Shown piece after piece: positions 51,901 to 64,000 of a DNA stretch of 64,000 nt. Below the pieces are notes generated by a model. It had not been told where the DNA came from and did no database searches. It saw only the letters and a program-made list of their open reading frames with translations. This stretch comes from Branchiostoma floridae (lineage: Eukaryota > Chordata > Leptocardii > Amphioxiformes > Branchiostomatidae). How positions within the stretch are numbered: the stretch's first letter is position 1; each line of letters opens with the position of its first letter. The position numbers and the translations under genes are program-made. The stretch covers positions 12,795,522 to 12,859,521 of the forward strand of contig NC_049985.1 of NCBI RefSeq assembly GCF_000003815.2, written 5' to 3'.

Positions 51901-51974
51901 CTGGACATCATTTTATTTTGGTCCCCGCCCCTTCTGCCTTTTGTCCATTTTTCAACAATCGGAAAACTACTGAC
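42711..51974 (-). other. Long first intron of the flippase gene (inferred)
   Basis: 9.3 kb without a coding gene. I see a (TTTTG)n microsatellite at about 42884-42915, a poly-C run of nine at about 45551-45559, a GC-richer island at 46010-46345 and another at 48420-48600. A possible SINE-like fragment near 44790-44890 (GTGGCTCTAAGAGCGCTCAG, later AAGTTCAAATC) is weak. The rest is AT-rich and unremarkable. Confidence 0.45.
46010..46345 (-). promoter_or_regulatory. CpG-containing island with a strong splice donor: alternative first exon or mobile element
   Basis: On the minus strand the island ends in GGGGGTTTTCTCAG followed by the near-perfect donor GTGAGTATG (exon edge 46097). Upstream are two copies of a phrase like GAGCCCGTSTGATACA and two copies of CCCGGTCCGGAACACC/CCCGGTCCGG. 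No long ORF. It could be an alternative 5' exon of the flippase or a short repeat element. Confidence 0.3.
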
Positions 51975-52135
51975 CTGCTCTGGCGGTAATCTCGGAAAGC
52001 TCTTGAACGGGCATACTTCACTGCAGGCGATTTGCGCGACTAGATCGGTGGGGAATGTCATAAATGGGACATTATTTCTGGTCCGACTGGATGCACGATA
52101 CTGTTCTTCAAAAGGCAGCCATTTTGGGCGAGTCT
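51975..52135 (-). other. ATP8A: Probable non-coding first exon of the flippase gene
   Basis: On the minus strand, a segment starting near CGCCCAAAATGGCTGCC (YY1-like, about 52114-52130) runs to AGAGCAG followed by donor GTCAGT (exon edge 51975). The short frame from its ATG stops after a few codons, so it would be untranslated. A plausible acceptor (TTGATCTGTAG, near 42740) lies shortly upstream of coding exon 1. Inference; cDNA is needed. Confidence 0.45.
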
Positions 52136-52604
52136 ATTTACACAGGTGCGATGGGGGAGTTTGCTTCCGACTAGAAAATCAAGAAATTTGAGCTACAAAA
52201 CTAACAAAAGCTTCTATTGTGAGCTCAGTAAATGAAAAAAAGTATTTCATACTTTGCAATTGACCCCTTCCACAAATCTAAAGCACAGTCACAAGAGAAT
52301 CTTTCGAAATTAGGCACATTTCACATAGAAGCAATAGCAATATATTTTCGACGATATGCCATTGTATAAGATAGCTTTCATGATGGCACAATCGCGATTT
52401 CTGTCATCACAACTTTGGATCCAAATCTAGGGACAGAAAAGTTTAAAAAAGACAACATTGTTCACCTCAATAAAGTAATGGCACTGCCCATTCCCATCAT
52501 CCATCTCGCAATGAGAGGTTAAAGTTCATTCCAAGCTGTGGATCAAAACTTTGTTGTTTACTAATTTGTTGTATTAAGACATTCACAGCTATATTTTGTC
52601 AATA
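52136..52604. promoter_or_regulatory. Putative bidirectional promoter between flippase and EXOSC9
   Basis: Fewer than 500 bp separate the inferred 5' exon of the flippase from the EXOSC9 start codon, with the genes head-to-head. The left flank (51830-52170) is locally CpG-rich with a YY1-like GCCATTTTGGGCG. No TATA box recognised. Confidence 0.45.
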
Positions 52605-55600
52605 ATGAAGGAAGTGCCCATGTCTACATGTGAGCGGGAATTTATCCTGAAAGCGATACGAGACAGGAAGGTTGGATACTACTGTTTCAGCGTAAAATGC
52701 GCTGGGGGAGGGGGGGGGGGGGGGGGGGGTGCTATCTAGATACCTATGCATAATAGATGTGTTTTACAAATAGCACGTAGCTCAAAATTATATTGACAAC
52801 CAGCAGCACAGTTCTGATCTGCCTAAAATGGTGTAATGTTGTGTTGTTACATGCAGTCACGTGAGTTTCTGGTGCTTTATCTTTGCCTCTCTTATGTTGT
52901 TATTATTATTTATTATTCCCAGACAGATGACTTCCTTTCACTAGATCTTAAACTTTGTAATGTTAATGATAGCATCTACGCCAGCTATCTCTAAATGTTG
53001 TGCTTCTTTTGTCATTTGTACAGCGGATAGATGGACGACAAACATACGACTACCGCAGACTGAAGGTGTCATTTGGTATGGAGCGTGGCTGTTGTATTGT
53101 TGACCTAGGAGACACAAAGTACGTTTGACATAATTATCTATTGTTGTAAATGTATTACTTGTCTGATCTACAGTGATGGTTAACAAGTTGTAGTTTGGAA
53201 GACAATCTTGAATAATTATTAATTCTCATCAACTGTACCATAGTGTTATTTGCCCACACAGATGAGCATCAATGCTATAGTGACTAATCTCTACATGATT
53301 GACTCTGCAGGGTTCTGGCCCAGGTTTCAGGTAAGATAGAAGAACCCAAAAAGAACAGACCAACAGAAGGGTCCATTATTATCAACCTGGAGCTGTCACC
53401 GATGGCCTCACCTGCATTTGAACCAGGAAGGTAATAAAACACAAACTAAATGAACTAGTTTCCACAATGTACACTGTATGTGGACTGTATTTACCATCAT
53501 TATAATACATGAAAATTTTCAAATGTTATGGTAAACATACATTCATAGTCATATTTAACGATTGTATGATGTGTGAATTTACCGTACAAAAATGAACATG
53601 TTATGAAAAGACTCCATTGACAAAGAACGGAAATTCATGTTATTTTGTGGTTGTTGTAGGTGTTTAGTAACTCAAGTACTGGTACTTGTAAATACAGTTA
53701 CAAGAAAAAGCCAACTGTAGCATTCCTCCTACTAGACCCACAGAGTCTGGTATTGAGATGAACAGGATACTGGAGAGGAACATCAGAGACTCCAGAGCTG
53801 TGGATACAGAGTCACTCTGCATTGTAGCTGGGGAAAAGGTCAGGTCTAACTCTTTCACTTCTCTCTCAAATCAAAGTACCACCCAGTGACCCAGGTGTGC
53901 AATCTAAGCATATCATCAAAATATAATCCCCTTGGAAAATTACCACATTGACACGTAAACTGTTTCCATATGAGGTATGATTAAAAAAGATATTATGAAG
54001 TCTATTCAAGATACTCGGTTATATGCATCATGCAACCTTCTCAGTTGATAAATGCTACTTCACAGAGAAGCCTTAGGTTTTGATAGAGAGAATACTACTG
54101 TAACTGTACTGCCTTCATGAGTAAGTCAAGTGCCACTGTATACATAGTTGGAGCTACTCAGAGAAAAGTATGAGATATATTATTGTTCATTCTAACTTTT
54201 GTGCTCATTTGGAAATCTAACAGATGACATTGGAGTAGCTAAACTACTCAATGCAACATGTTAATCTTAATACATGTGGATGATAAATTCAATGCTGTCA
54301 CATAATCATAACATACTGTGTCAATAGTAGGGATTGTTATGGAATAGCTGTCATCTCTGCTGATTGAGCCATATGTGTGTTTGCCCGCGAGAACCTTAAT
54401 AAATAAAACATTGAACATTGAACATATAAATCTTATAATATTCTTCCTTCCCCAAACAGGTGTGGTCCATTAGAGCAGATGTCCATGTGTTGAATGATGA
54501 AGGAAATATCATGGATGCAGCCAGCATCGCAGCCATAACAGCTCTGAGTCACTTCAGGTATAGTCATGTCCTTGTTTTCGTGGTCAATTTTCTCTGAACC
54601 ATGCTGCTAGTCTATGCTAATGCCACATTGAATGTCTAACTTCTTCTTGCTGTGTTAGCCCTTTTGCATCAAATTCTATAATTACTGCTGTATTAGACAA
54701 GAGGGAGAGGGGTAAGGATGGAGCTTAATTGCCCCAAATCCCTTCTTGTTTTATAAAAATTAGGAAATGATGGTGCACATGTACTACTGGCACATACATG
54801 TAAGTACAGTACTGTAATTCACTTTATCTTCACGGTACCAAATTTTCACGGTCTGAGAAAATTGAACTTGTTCTCGGAACTAAATGTTCACTGTCGAGGC
54901 AAGTGTGCATGAAAAAAGTCTGTGAATTATTTTTTATCGGTAATGATAAGTTCACGCTACAGTCGTCACCGTGAAAACCGTGAACATAACATTACAGTGA
55001 AAAAATCAGGAATTACAGTATATGGTATACCTGAATGGAAACTATTGTTTGATATAGGCAGTAGCAATATAGTACAATTTTCGTGTCATCTTTTATAGGA
55101 GACCGGATGTGTCTGTGATGGGAGAAGAAGTTACAGTTGTAAGTACACATGTGAAAAGTACTTCTTGCCAACACTTTCTTGTGCAAAATAATGTAGTATA
55201 GACAAGTTGTTACCCCCACACAACACAGTGATGATGAGTGATCCAAGTGTAAATTATTCTTGATACATAGAAAACAGATGTGATAACTCCTAACTTTATA
55301 ATGAGAAATACTGTGTTCTGCACAGCATTCACCAGAAGACAGAGATCCTGTACCCCTCAGTGTTCATCACATGCCAGTCTGTGTCACATTTGCTTTCTTT
55401 GATCAAGGGTAGGTTTTAGTTTCATCTTATGCTTACACTTGTTTTCCTCAAATATCTGAACAGGATAATCTCTCTGTCACTTAATGTCACATGTGTTTCT
55501 TATCTTTACCTTGAATCTTTACCTTGAACCTCACCCTTGCGGGTATTAAGGCTGTCCTAGTTGGGGCGGTCAGTATGTGAAGTGGTACTCGAATAGGTCT

Positions 55601-58600
55601 GGATGCAGTCCCCATTCCTGCCCCAGTCTTGTCTTAAACTCTTTCACTGTCTTACTGTTGACTGTGCTCGGTGAGAGTTTATTTATGTATGTGGATACTG
55701 TATGTTAAAATTGCTGTAGTGGATTTGAAGTTTATCATCATCATCTGGATGTGCTGGTTGCACGCATGGACATGACTCTCTCCCTCCATCCTTGAACTGC
55801 AAATATGTCCTGTTGTATGCAGGGAGTTTTTACTGGTTGACCCTAACCGTTCAGAGGAGCGTGTAATGGATGGGAGGATGGTGGTGGGGATGAACATGCA
55901 CCGAGAGATCTGTACCCTCATGATGAGCGGGGGCATGCTACTGGTCAAGGAACAGGTACAGCAAGAGTTTAGGAACTGTCTAAAACTGCACTGCTGCAAG
56001 GGTGAAAATGATTAGTTATGTTATCACTGTGTTTTGGTGGAAACTCTTTCACATACACACTGAGGCCCTCTGACTGTTACTGTTAGAACTGCAATATCAA
56101 ATACAAAATGTACTACCTGTAGTACTGGTTGTATGCAAATATATTTTTGTGGTAGATTTCAGCCAATTACTACATGTAGTACTGTTTTTTCTAATGACCG
56201 TTTCATCTGTAGTCAATGAAATTATCAAGTTAGGCCAAAGGACGTGGAATTGGACAGAGCTGCATGGAAATGCAGAGTAAAGACTAGCCAATTGCTGTCT
56301 ACAATATACCCCTTTGTGAGGGATCCCAGCAGCAGTATAGTGAAATACTGCATGGATACTAATAGTACTACATTACAGTGCAGATATAGAGCCATTTCTT
56401 GTTTGTTTTATATGTACCTACTGTTTGTTCTGATGTCCTCCCTGTAGGTTTTAAGATGTTCCCAGATTGCCACAGTCAAAGTGGCAGAAATCATAGAGCT
56501 GATTCAGAGGGCACTGGACAAGGATGCCCAGGCAAGGTACCAGAAAATTATTATCTATTGGCTTGTTGTAAAAGTACATCACTATACATGATATTTTTGT
56601 TGTAACAACCAACTCACAACTAACTTGAAATCCAATGTACACAGAATTCAGTGATCTCAATGGACAGCAGGCAAATTTAAAATGTTGACATTTTCAGAAT
56701 CTAGAAGCTGACAAATACATTATTGTTATTGAATAAAGCTATCATATCAGACTCACTAAGGGCCAGTCCAAAACGTAGGATATTTACTCGTCGTATACAA
56801 TACTGTGTGTACACTTTTCACTTAGGCAAGCTGGAGAGAAGTGTGGTTTTGCAGAATCAGTCCCTACCAACAAAATAACCACCAACAGAAAGGAAGCCAC
56901 TGCAATAGACACAACAGCAGCAGCACAGCAGGCCAGTCAGGTCATACAGGAGGCTGGGCCAGTGGACAAACCGTATCCTTAACTTACATTAATAATGTCT
57001 TCTGATGGGGAAACTGGCCTCAACATGGCAGTTTTGGTACTAAGGGCTGAATACTGTAAATTTTGAAAATGTTGTGGTGGTTTCATTTTCACAGTGACCT
57101 TTCCACTGCATGTTCGTCATACTGTCAATGTGTCCTTGTACGACTACTGTTTTACAAAATTGTTTCAGCCATGAATTTAAAACACAGCAAAAACATCCTC
57201 TCTGCAGAATAAGTTACTGAATTTACATTACTGGTTGATGTGCAATTGATTATTCCAAATAATCATTTCAGTCATTCTTCCTTGACTATGTGTCACTGTC
57301 AGGATGTCCAATATGCTTGTACAGGTGAGTTTGATCTCGCTTTAGGTTTTTCTGTTAAAAAATAAACTGCTTTTAGGCATAATGTCTAATTTTGCATAGT
57401 ATGTACAAGCTGCATAATACGGGACTGTACTCACACTGGGAAATGCTCCTGCTCTTTTCAATGTGTGAGGTAATCTTCATTGTGCCTCTCCTCAAACATG
57501 GGGCCCCTGGCTTTATGCTCCATCTGAGAGGGCAGTCCAAACGTAGGTAACCTTTTCACCTGAGTTGAGCAACATGTTGCATTTTGGTTGGAAGCCATCA
57601 AGGCACACTTACAATTTCTATGTATTACAGCATGTATCTTACCGGGTACTAGTATTAAGCTAAATCCATGTGCATCACCTGCAGGCACCTGGAACAGTAC
57701 AGATAGGTGAAGGACTAGTGAACACCTGGGATGTAGATGATGAAGACATGGAGTCAGAGGAAAAAGAGGGGAGAGAAAAGAGTGTAACCAATGGGAGAGA
57801 AGCTGTGGCTACTTCCAAACCAACTGAGAGGAAAAGACCTGTTAAAGCTGGTGAGGGTACTGGTAAATTCCTCTTCATGTCTGTCTGTTTTTCATTTGCT
57901 TAAATGGTTAATTCAGAAAGTTAACAAACCGTCCACCTAATATTGAAAATTGTACGGGTAAAATCTTTCCCCACGTATGTTTTCCTTATACATTGAATGT
58001 TAACTTTGTTGACACATAATGCTTTAAATTAGGACTTATTGGAGGCAGGTCGATAACAACTTGAATTATTCCTACACCAATGTATTTTCAAATGTTTTCT
58101 TTTTTTATTCATTATTAAATATTTGCTTTTGGCTGGTTTGGTTTTCTTTGGTCCCCCAAGGGTCGAAAATAAGTCAAAATATATAAAATTCTGTCCACAT
58201 TTCAGTGTCCCATGCAGAGGGCAGCGATAGTGAGGAAGAAGAAACAGTAATGCTGTTCCAGGGAGATGATGAAACAAAGTAAGACATACTGTTATCTTAC
58301 AGTTTAATTTTAAGCACCAAGCAACTAAGCACAGTTCTTCAAGTGTTTGGTACTTAAAAAGTCTTAGAACAGCCAAGCATGTACAGTGCTATAAAAGAAA
58401 GAAGTAACATGGCAGCCACAATATTAAAGCTTTGGCCATAGATCTATCTTTCTTAACATGAACTGCTGCAGATGACAACCGTGTAATTCCTATAAAGCTT
58501 CCTTTGCACAGGCTTGAGCTTGCCCAGCACTTTTTCTAGTTTATCATGGGACAGGCCTTCTGCTGTGATTTTACACCCTGTATTCTGGTACTTGCTGATA

Positions 58601-58991
58601 AGAATATATTACAATACTGTAGAGTCATAACTCACCTGCTCAAAGCCTGCTCATAGTTGATGACTTGAGTACATTCTTCAAACATGTACATTTGTATTAT
58701 GAACATACATAATTTAATCAGATATTACTCATTGCTCTTGTTACACATAAGTCAATTGACTTTTTTACTGGGAGTAAATTGTTGTTATGCCATACTTATG
58801 GCATTTCTGTGTGCACTGCAGTTTCTATGTATTCTGCTAAGGAGGCTTACCTCCATCTGCTATCTCTGATTGCCTTGTTCTGGTTATACAGGTCTACAGA
58901 AGAGCCTGACTCCACTGCACTCATGCAACCTTCCAACAGTGATAAACCAGCCAAGAAGAAGGGCAAGAAAAAGAAAGCTGCACAGAAATAA
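52605..58991 (+). CDS. EXOSC9: Exosome complex component RRP45 (EXOSC9)
   Basis: 444 residues in 14 exons: 52605-52670, 53024-53118, 53311-53430, 53736-53838, 54460-54557, 55099-55138, 55326-55408, 55823-55955, 56448-56536, 56826-56972, 57303-57324 (microexon), 57685-57850, 58206-58278, 58892-58991. Human EXOSC9 is about 439 residues. EXOSC9 is an RNase PH-like subunit of the six-membered ring of the RNA exosome, acting structurally in nuclear and cytoplasmic 3'-5' RNA decay. Landmarks: MKEVPMSTCEREFILKAI, RIDGRQTYDYR, DTESLCIVAGEKVWSIR-type segment, GNIMDAASIAAITALSHFRR, VHHMPVCVTFAFF, VDPNRSEERVMDG, APGTVQIGEG, and a C-terminal acidic patch then a Lys-rich tail (KKKGKKKKAAQK). The first donor (GTTGGA) is weak, but the joint matches the family. 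It faces the flippase head-to-head and converges on SAP30L. Confidence 0.95.
52704..52729 (+). repeat. EXOSC9: Poly-G tract in EXOSC9 intron 1
   Basis: Five G, one A, then twenty G just downstream of the first donor (52671). G-quadruplex potential on the sense strand; length may be unreliable in the assembly. Confidence 0.9.
54810..55020. mobile_element. 211-bp MITE in EXOSC9 intron 5
   Basis: TACTGTAATTC at the left is mirrored by GAATTACAGTA at the right. The inner arms TTCACGGTACCAAATTTTCACGGT and ACCGTGAAAACCGTGAACAT are partly complementary, so the unit can fold. It lies between exons 54460-54557 and 55099-55138, ending only 78 bp before the latter. Confidence 0.75.
57303..57324 (+). 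CDS. EXOSC9: EXOSC9 22-nt microexon
   Basis: Acceptor CACTGTCAG, 22 nt encoding (P)MSNMLVQ, donor GTGAGT. It restores phase between exon 10 (ending CC) and exon 12 (starting GCA). The resulting SNMLVQAPGTVQIG aligns with the family's STPVLWTPGTAQIG, which supports it. The alternative is a different exon 10 donor (GTGGAC after GGGCCA). Confidence 0.6.
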
Positions 58992-61096
58992 TTCATTAAG
59001 AATTTTATGGATACTGAATAGAACAGACATTTGTCTCGTAGGCAAACTGCAATATGCAGGTCTCAGATTAAAAGTATTTTTTACTTTTGGTATGCCATGT
59101 TTCTAACTGTTAGCAGTATGTGATGTGTGTCATTCATTCTCACTTGACATGGCAAATCCATCATTAAAACATCAATATCATTTTCTGTGGATTTTCCTGA
59201 GTTTTCATATTACATTTTACAAGGTGCTATACCAACCTATTAGTATTACCAATACTTGTCACTATCTGTTTCAAAAGTACATGAGGTACAGTGTTGTATA
59301 TGAATATCATGATCAGGTGCTAAAGAGAGCTCTGGAATCCACCAACATTTTCATAGTACCAGCTGAAAATGTTTCTGATATTCATACTTGTCCAGATGGA
59401 CAAAGGCAAAGAAAAACTGTGACACCAAACATTCCCTTCATACTGCTTTAATGCTGTTTGATGTGTATGTTACAGTGGTATAAGTAAGCTGCTAGGTACA
59501 GTGTTAATGCATAATACCCTTGTTAACCATCACCCTATTGTCTGACCATGTAACCAGTACAGATATGGTACAAAGGCTAGCTTTGCAGGGAGGTTAAAAT
59601 CATTTTGAGAGGGATTTCATTAAACGTACTATATGTCATTCCTCAGGGTTGTTAAATACCAAATTAGTACAGAATAAGATGTTACCTACTGTATGGGCAT
59701 CAGGTAGAAATTTGGACCTCCATAATAATATTTCACTTCATGTGAGGTGCTTCTACCACTACCACTACTACCAAAACTACAGATGCAGTAAAAACCCTTG
59801 ACCAATGTTTTACAATTGCTCTACCACGTTATTGTGGTACACCTAATTTGCATGCTAACCAAAAGCTTAATTGTTCCCCAAAACAATGAAAGGTCTAAAA
59901 GATCTTTGATTGCAAACAGATCACAATCTATTTTGTGGTGGAAAGTAGCTACTGAAATGATTGAAAATTCAATCATCACTTGAAAAGTCAGCAATGAAGT
60001 GCATAATTTTCTGTATTAGTCAAAGCCAGATAATGTTCTTATCTAATTAACAAATGGGTCCTCACAGTTAATGAAGTTGTGGTCAAAAGACACACAGGCA
60101 GAACCTTTAAAATATGACTGAAATAACAGCTATCTTGGGAGTCACAGAAGATCAATCGTAGAAAATGGCATAGGAGATCTGAAGAGTGGTAAATAGAGCC
60201 TTGTAAACAACACAAGTTTATGATGTGTGAGATACCTTGAACACCACAAAAATCAAGCAAAAGAGCATCAGTGCATGGCAGCAGTTGGTATAAGGACTTC
60301 CTGGAGGTACAAAGTTGGGGGAAACTGAAATGTGTAATCAAAGAAGGGTACCTTTCTGCTTTAGCTGTGATATTGCTGGGAAGGTGTAAAATTAAAAACC
60401 AAAAACAGTCAAAAAGCATGTTCTAGCAAATCTTTCAAAATGGAGGAAACTTTAAAATTGACTCACTGACAGTTACACAAACTTTGGGTTTAGTACAGTG
60501 ACATTTTGACTTCATTGTATTGTGTTATATACTACTGTTTAAAATTGTAGGTTAATGGGACGTTTTGTAAATGAAATGTGAATTCAGTTCATATCGAAAA
60601 ATAAGATTTTTTCCTTGGGAGTTTAACACACAAATACAGCAGATGATAATAAACCAATTCAAAAAGAAGGGAAACAGTGAAGAAGAAATAGATATCTAAG
60701 AAATTATCAACTATTAAGCAAGGTACGAGTACTGTCTTATGACAGTATTTCGTGTATGATATTCTGGAAATTTTGATGGAAATTGATAATAGTCACAACA
60801 TCAGATGGAAAACTGATACAGTGATAAGATGTTGCTTTACCAAATGATTTTATGCAAGGTAAGGACAATGTGCAAATGTAACTACAAGTGCCACAATCTA
60901 TGATTGTTTACTCGTAAAATTGAGATACATGTATCACAGTCTGTCACAAAGGACATTTTCACAGCTAGAACACGTGAAAATTACCTCACACTCACACATA
61001 CTAGCATTACTTACAAGGATATTTATATTATAGGCTCAAAGCCTGATTTCTACAATCAAAGTCAGACTGTTGTTCCTTAAAATAGTCTACATGTAC
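58992..61096. other. Intergenic region between convergent EXOSC9 and SAP30L
   Basis: Contains both 3' UTRs. ATTAAA at about 59163 could be an EXOSC9 poly(A) signal. The open frames 59125-59451 (plus) and 60039-60419 (minus) have no domain or splice support. No repeat recognised. Confidence 0.4.
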
Positions 61097-62773
61097 TTAA
61101 CTATCATGACCGAAATGTTTTTGGTCGAACTTGGATTTGTGGTTCTTGATCATGTAGATGAAGAAAGTTAGGCATTCCTTTTCCTGCACTGGAATGGTCT
61201 TAAAGTGACGACTGACGGTCTGTAAGTCATAAACAGAAACAACATGAAAACATTAGTAAATAGCAACATTGCTCTCAACACCAATTCTTGTCTGGCCTAA
61301 TATATAGCTTACTACAGTATCTTGAAGCAGCAACACAAGTTTGAGACCATAAATTCTACAACATGTGTTCTAAATTGAAACTGGCTCCAAGTATGGTATA
61401 GAAGCTGTCCAAGCAAGGGTAGTCCCAACAGTTCCAGCATTGGGTGAGGAATATTGTGGTCTGCTGAGTACATACACAACAACTAGACCCAACAAAGCTA
61501 TGAATTTATCAACTTGCACAAAGCTCTTGCTTCTGACAGAACAAGTGGACATGGGTATCATAGGTTCTTCTTGTCTTCTCATCAGTTCAGAGCCATAGAA
61601 AACGTCAAGACTTCAGTCACCAAAACATTAATCCAAAGATATTTTACTAAGATAAGACTTTCATTGATCAACTGCAAATTTGTGATATTTTTTGGCTACA
61701 CCACATGTATCTGAAAGATACACATACATGTACAACCACAAATTTTGGTGGTATCATGACTGTAGTTATGAATGTCCTGTTATGAAACACAGTGCCAAGA
61801 GGGAAACCACCCAGATTGGCCCACAAACAAGCGTGAAGTTAAGCCTACATGTAATGAGGACATAATCTGTGCTACACAGGGTTGACCCACCTCTGCTAAC
61901 TGTGCCTTGTTGAGACCAGGTCGTGTCTGCAGCTTGTAGTGACGTTTGTACCTGCGCAAGGTGTTAACCTGGAGACCAAGGAGGTCCACCTGGGAACAAA
62001 AAGTAACAACGTTAAATCAACAATTATATCTATCAATCATACATAGAACCCATTGATAGACAGATTCATGTTACAAGCAATGATCATTCCCGTCGAACCA
62101 TAACAAACCATAAAAAAACATATTGGACAGAATTGGCCTAAGAAAAGGGCTTTGCCTTCTTTCCCAGCATTACACAAACCAAGTATAGTTGTTTAGGAAG
62201 GGGAAGGCACTGCATAACATTACTTAAGTGCTGGCCAGGATGCTCGTGTAAAGCATAGTACATAATAAAAGATGAGACTCTGCACTAGTAGTAGGTTCCT
62301 ATTCGTAGTAGGTTCCTATTTGGAGATCGCAGCTTGTAGTGGAAAGGAAATGTATCAACACTTGGTGTGTGGTACAAGCCCGGAGGGGCTTCATTGTTTT
62401 TTGGTTGTTTTTTTTCTTTCTTTTTTCCACACTACTGTGTCTACAAAGACCATCTCTAGAAGACTAGCGACCATATTATAATTTGGCAAAATTTGGATCC
62501 GTAGTGTATCACTAAAAATGTTGTGTACATGACAGTCCGTAGTGACAAGAATTCAACATTATATCATGTATAATGAGTGACATATAGGTCTTGACCTTGA
62601 AGAAACAAGCTTTGTTTACATACGTCATGGTAACATTCACTTGTACCCACCTCGGGTCCATCATAGTCGTGGTCTGGGGAGTTGTCATCCTCATCACTCA
62701 GCTTCCTCTTTCTCTTACTGCGAGCACTCTGGATCACACCTTTGTGGTGGTCACAGATGTATATGTGGCGTGC
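61097..62773 (-). CDS. SAP30L: Histone deacetylase complex subunit SAP30L/SAP30, 3' exons (5' end outside window)
   Basis: Three exons in phase 0: 62651-62773 (41 codons), 61891-61989 (33) and 61097-61219 (40 plus TAA). They give 114 residues matching the C-terminal two thirds of SAP30[18 protein letters not shown], the nuclear localisation run KRKRK followed by an acidic LSDEDD, then [33 protein letters not shown] and [20 protein letters not shown], the Sin3-binding SAP30 domain. SAP30 proteins bridge Sin3A and HDAC1/2 and bind DNA and phosphoinositides through an N-terminal zinc finger. That zinc-finger exon should precede 62773 and I do not find it before 64000. Vertebrates have two paralogues, SAP30 and SAP30L; this is probably the single pre-duplication gene, here closer to SAP30L. 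Confidence 0.93.
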
Positions 62774-64000
62774 CTGTGGAGGAAAACATAACACCATAAC
62801 CATTCATGCACTCGTGAGGAAAGTATCAAATGCCTTGAACAAATAAGTGACATAGATACCACTGGACAACTTTTTTCGGAAAATATCATTGTTTCAAATT
62901 GTATTTCTTGGAAATTACTAGTATGTGAAATACATTGTATAGATAAGTCCTCTTTTATTTCTATCTAAATGTATTTATTTGAATTGGAGAATTTATTAGA
63001 AACCTTCATTTAGAATAACCTTACTAGTAGATGTATTTCATGGCTTGTAATTACCAGTATAGCCACACATAACAACATTTTCTATCTTATACTTTAGAGC
63101 TTGTGTGTCTTGTACATATACAGATACTTAAGTAAATAACATCAACTACTTGGCAAGGGACCTGACAAGAAAGCTGATCCAGTATCACTGTCTGGTATGT
63201 AGGCTAGACAAAACTGATAAACAGAAAAGATCTAGTATAGGATTGTGATGCAAACTATGCTCACTGCAAACTTGTCCCAATATTTCATACTTTTTCAAAT
63301 ACATTTTGGAACTTGAATTAGCCAATACTGGCTTTCACATACTAGTACATGTACCAGTATGAGCCTGAGGTGAAATGGAATTTTACAGCTGAGCAATTTC
63401 AACCTGCATATATGCAGGTGATCGATCAACACCTCCATGGTGGGCTACAGATAGGGAAAGAACACTTTGTCTTTGTCAAAACTGTGAACAATGGGAATAC
63501 ATTGTACTTTCTTTCTTTTTATAGCAAAAAGCCTACACACTAATGTGGAAATATTGTGTTTCTACAAGAAATATTGATTTTTATCCCAAATTCTAATTAG
63601 CACTTTTAAAGCAGAGCAAATAGATCTAACGCCTTTTGTCTTTATTCATAAAATTGGAGATAGCTGATAGCAACACTATAGGACTATTCTCTGTCTACCA
63701 CTTCTAGACATGCACTGGTATGTGAGACATCTTGCAAGATGAAGACAAAGCTCCTTTGAATCTTTGCATTCCAGCACTGTCCCAGAATATGATATGTATA
63801 CACAAGACTGTGAGCAATCAGCCTGGCTGGTGAAGTGTTTATATCAATAATCTGTCAATGATTCAACAATAATTATGACAGCTTTTAACTTGACATGCTT
63901 GGTGTACCTTAGTTACAATGCATTATCAGGCATGTACAGGAGTTGTGGTCTTGAAGATGCAACAGAATTCATCACAGTTTCTGTTGGATGTTTAGTCATC
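62774..64000 (-). other. SAP30L: Intron of SAP30L leading out of the window
   Basis: No exon with the expected Cys-rich finger was found on the minus strand. AT-rich sequence without recognised repeats. The open frame 63349-63543 has no support. Confidence 0.5.

Overview
The window looks like nuclear DNA of an invertebrate chordate, most likely an amphioxus (Branchiostoma). It is AT-rich, has short exons with GT-AG introns, full-length animal housekeeping genes that align closely with their vertebrate counterparts, and dense small DNA transposons and tRNA-derived SINEs. The species call is inference. Two runs of exactly 100 N (17931-18030, 21504-21603) are assembly gaps. All gene models were built by hand from splice sites, reading phase and remembered family sequence; no search was run.

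Layout. (1) 1-3712, plus strand: the 3' part (seven exons, 733 residues) of a large gene I cannot name, whose C-terminal part resembles lineage-restricted, probably transposase-derived proteins of amphioxus and cnidarians. (2) 4762-7550, minus strand, convergent with it: a two-exon gene for a 359-residue protein with a C-terminal HIRAN-like domain. (3) 7551-12920: intergenic DNA full of mobile elements, including a 1645-bp element with long terminal inverted repeats and a perfect 10-bp target-site duplication (Mutator-like signature), which carries an older tRNA-derived SINE. (4) 12921-42710, minus strand: a complete ATP8A-class P4-ATPase (phospholipid flippase) in 42 core exons plus one optional exon, with a probable non-coding first exon near 52.0-52.1 kb. 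One exon is cut by an N gap and also lacks one base. (5) 52605-58991, plus strand: EXOSC9, complete in 14 exons, head-to-head with the flippase across a likely shared promoter. (6) 61097-62773 onward, minus strand: the three 3' exons of SAP30L/SAP30; its zinc-finger exon lies beyond the window.

The genes do not form a pathway: membrane lipid asymmetry (ATP8A with a CDC50 partner), RNA decay (exosome) and chromatin repression (Sin3-HDAC) are unrelated roles. The arrangement is typical compact chordate gene order, with one divergent pair and two convergent pairs. The flippase introns host at least seven recognisable mobile elements.

The least-explained features are the orphan gene plus HIRAN-like gene pair at the left end, a TTAA-flanked element loaded with CRE-like palindromes (33.8-34.8 kb), and a GC-rich element with a duplicated module (35.9-37.2 kb).
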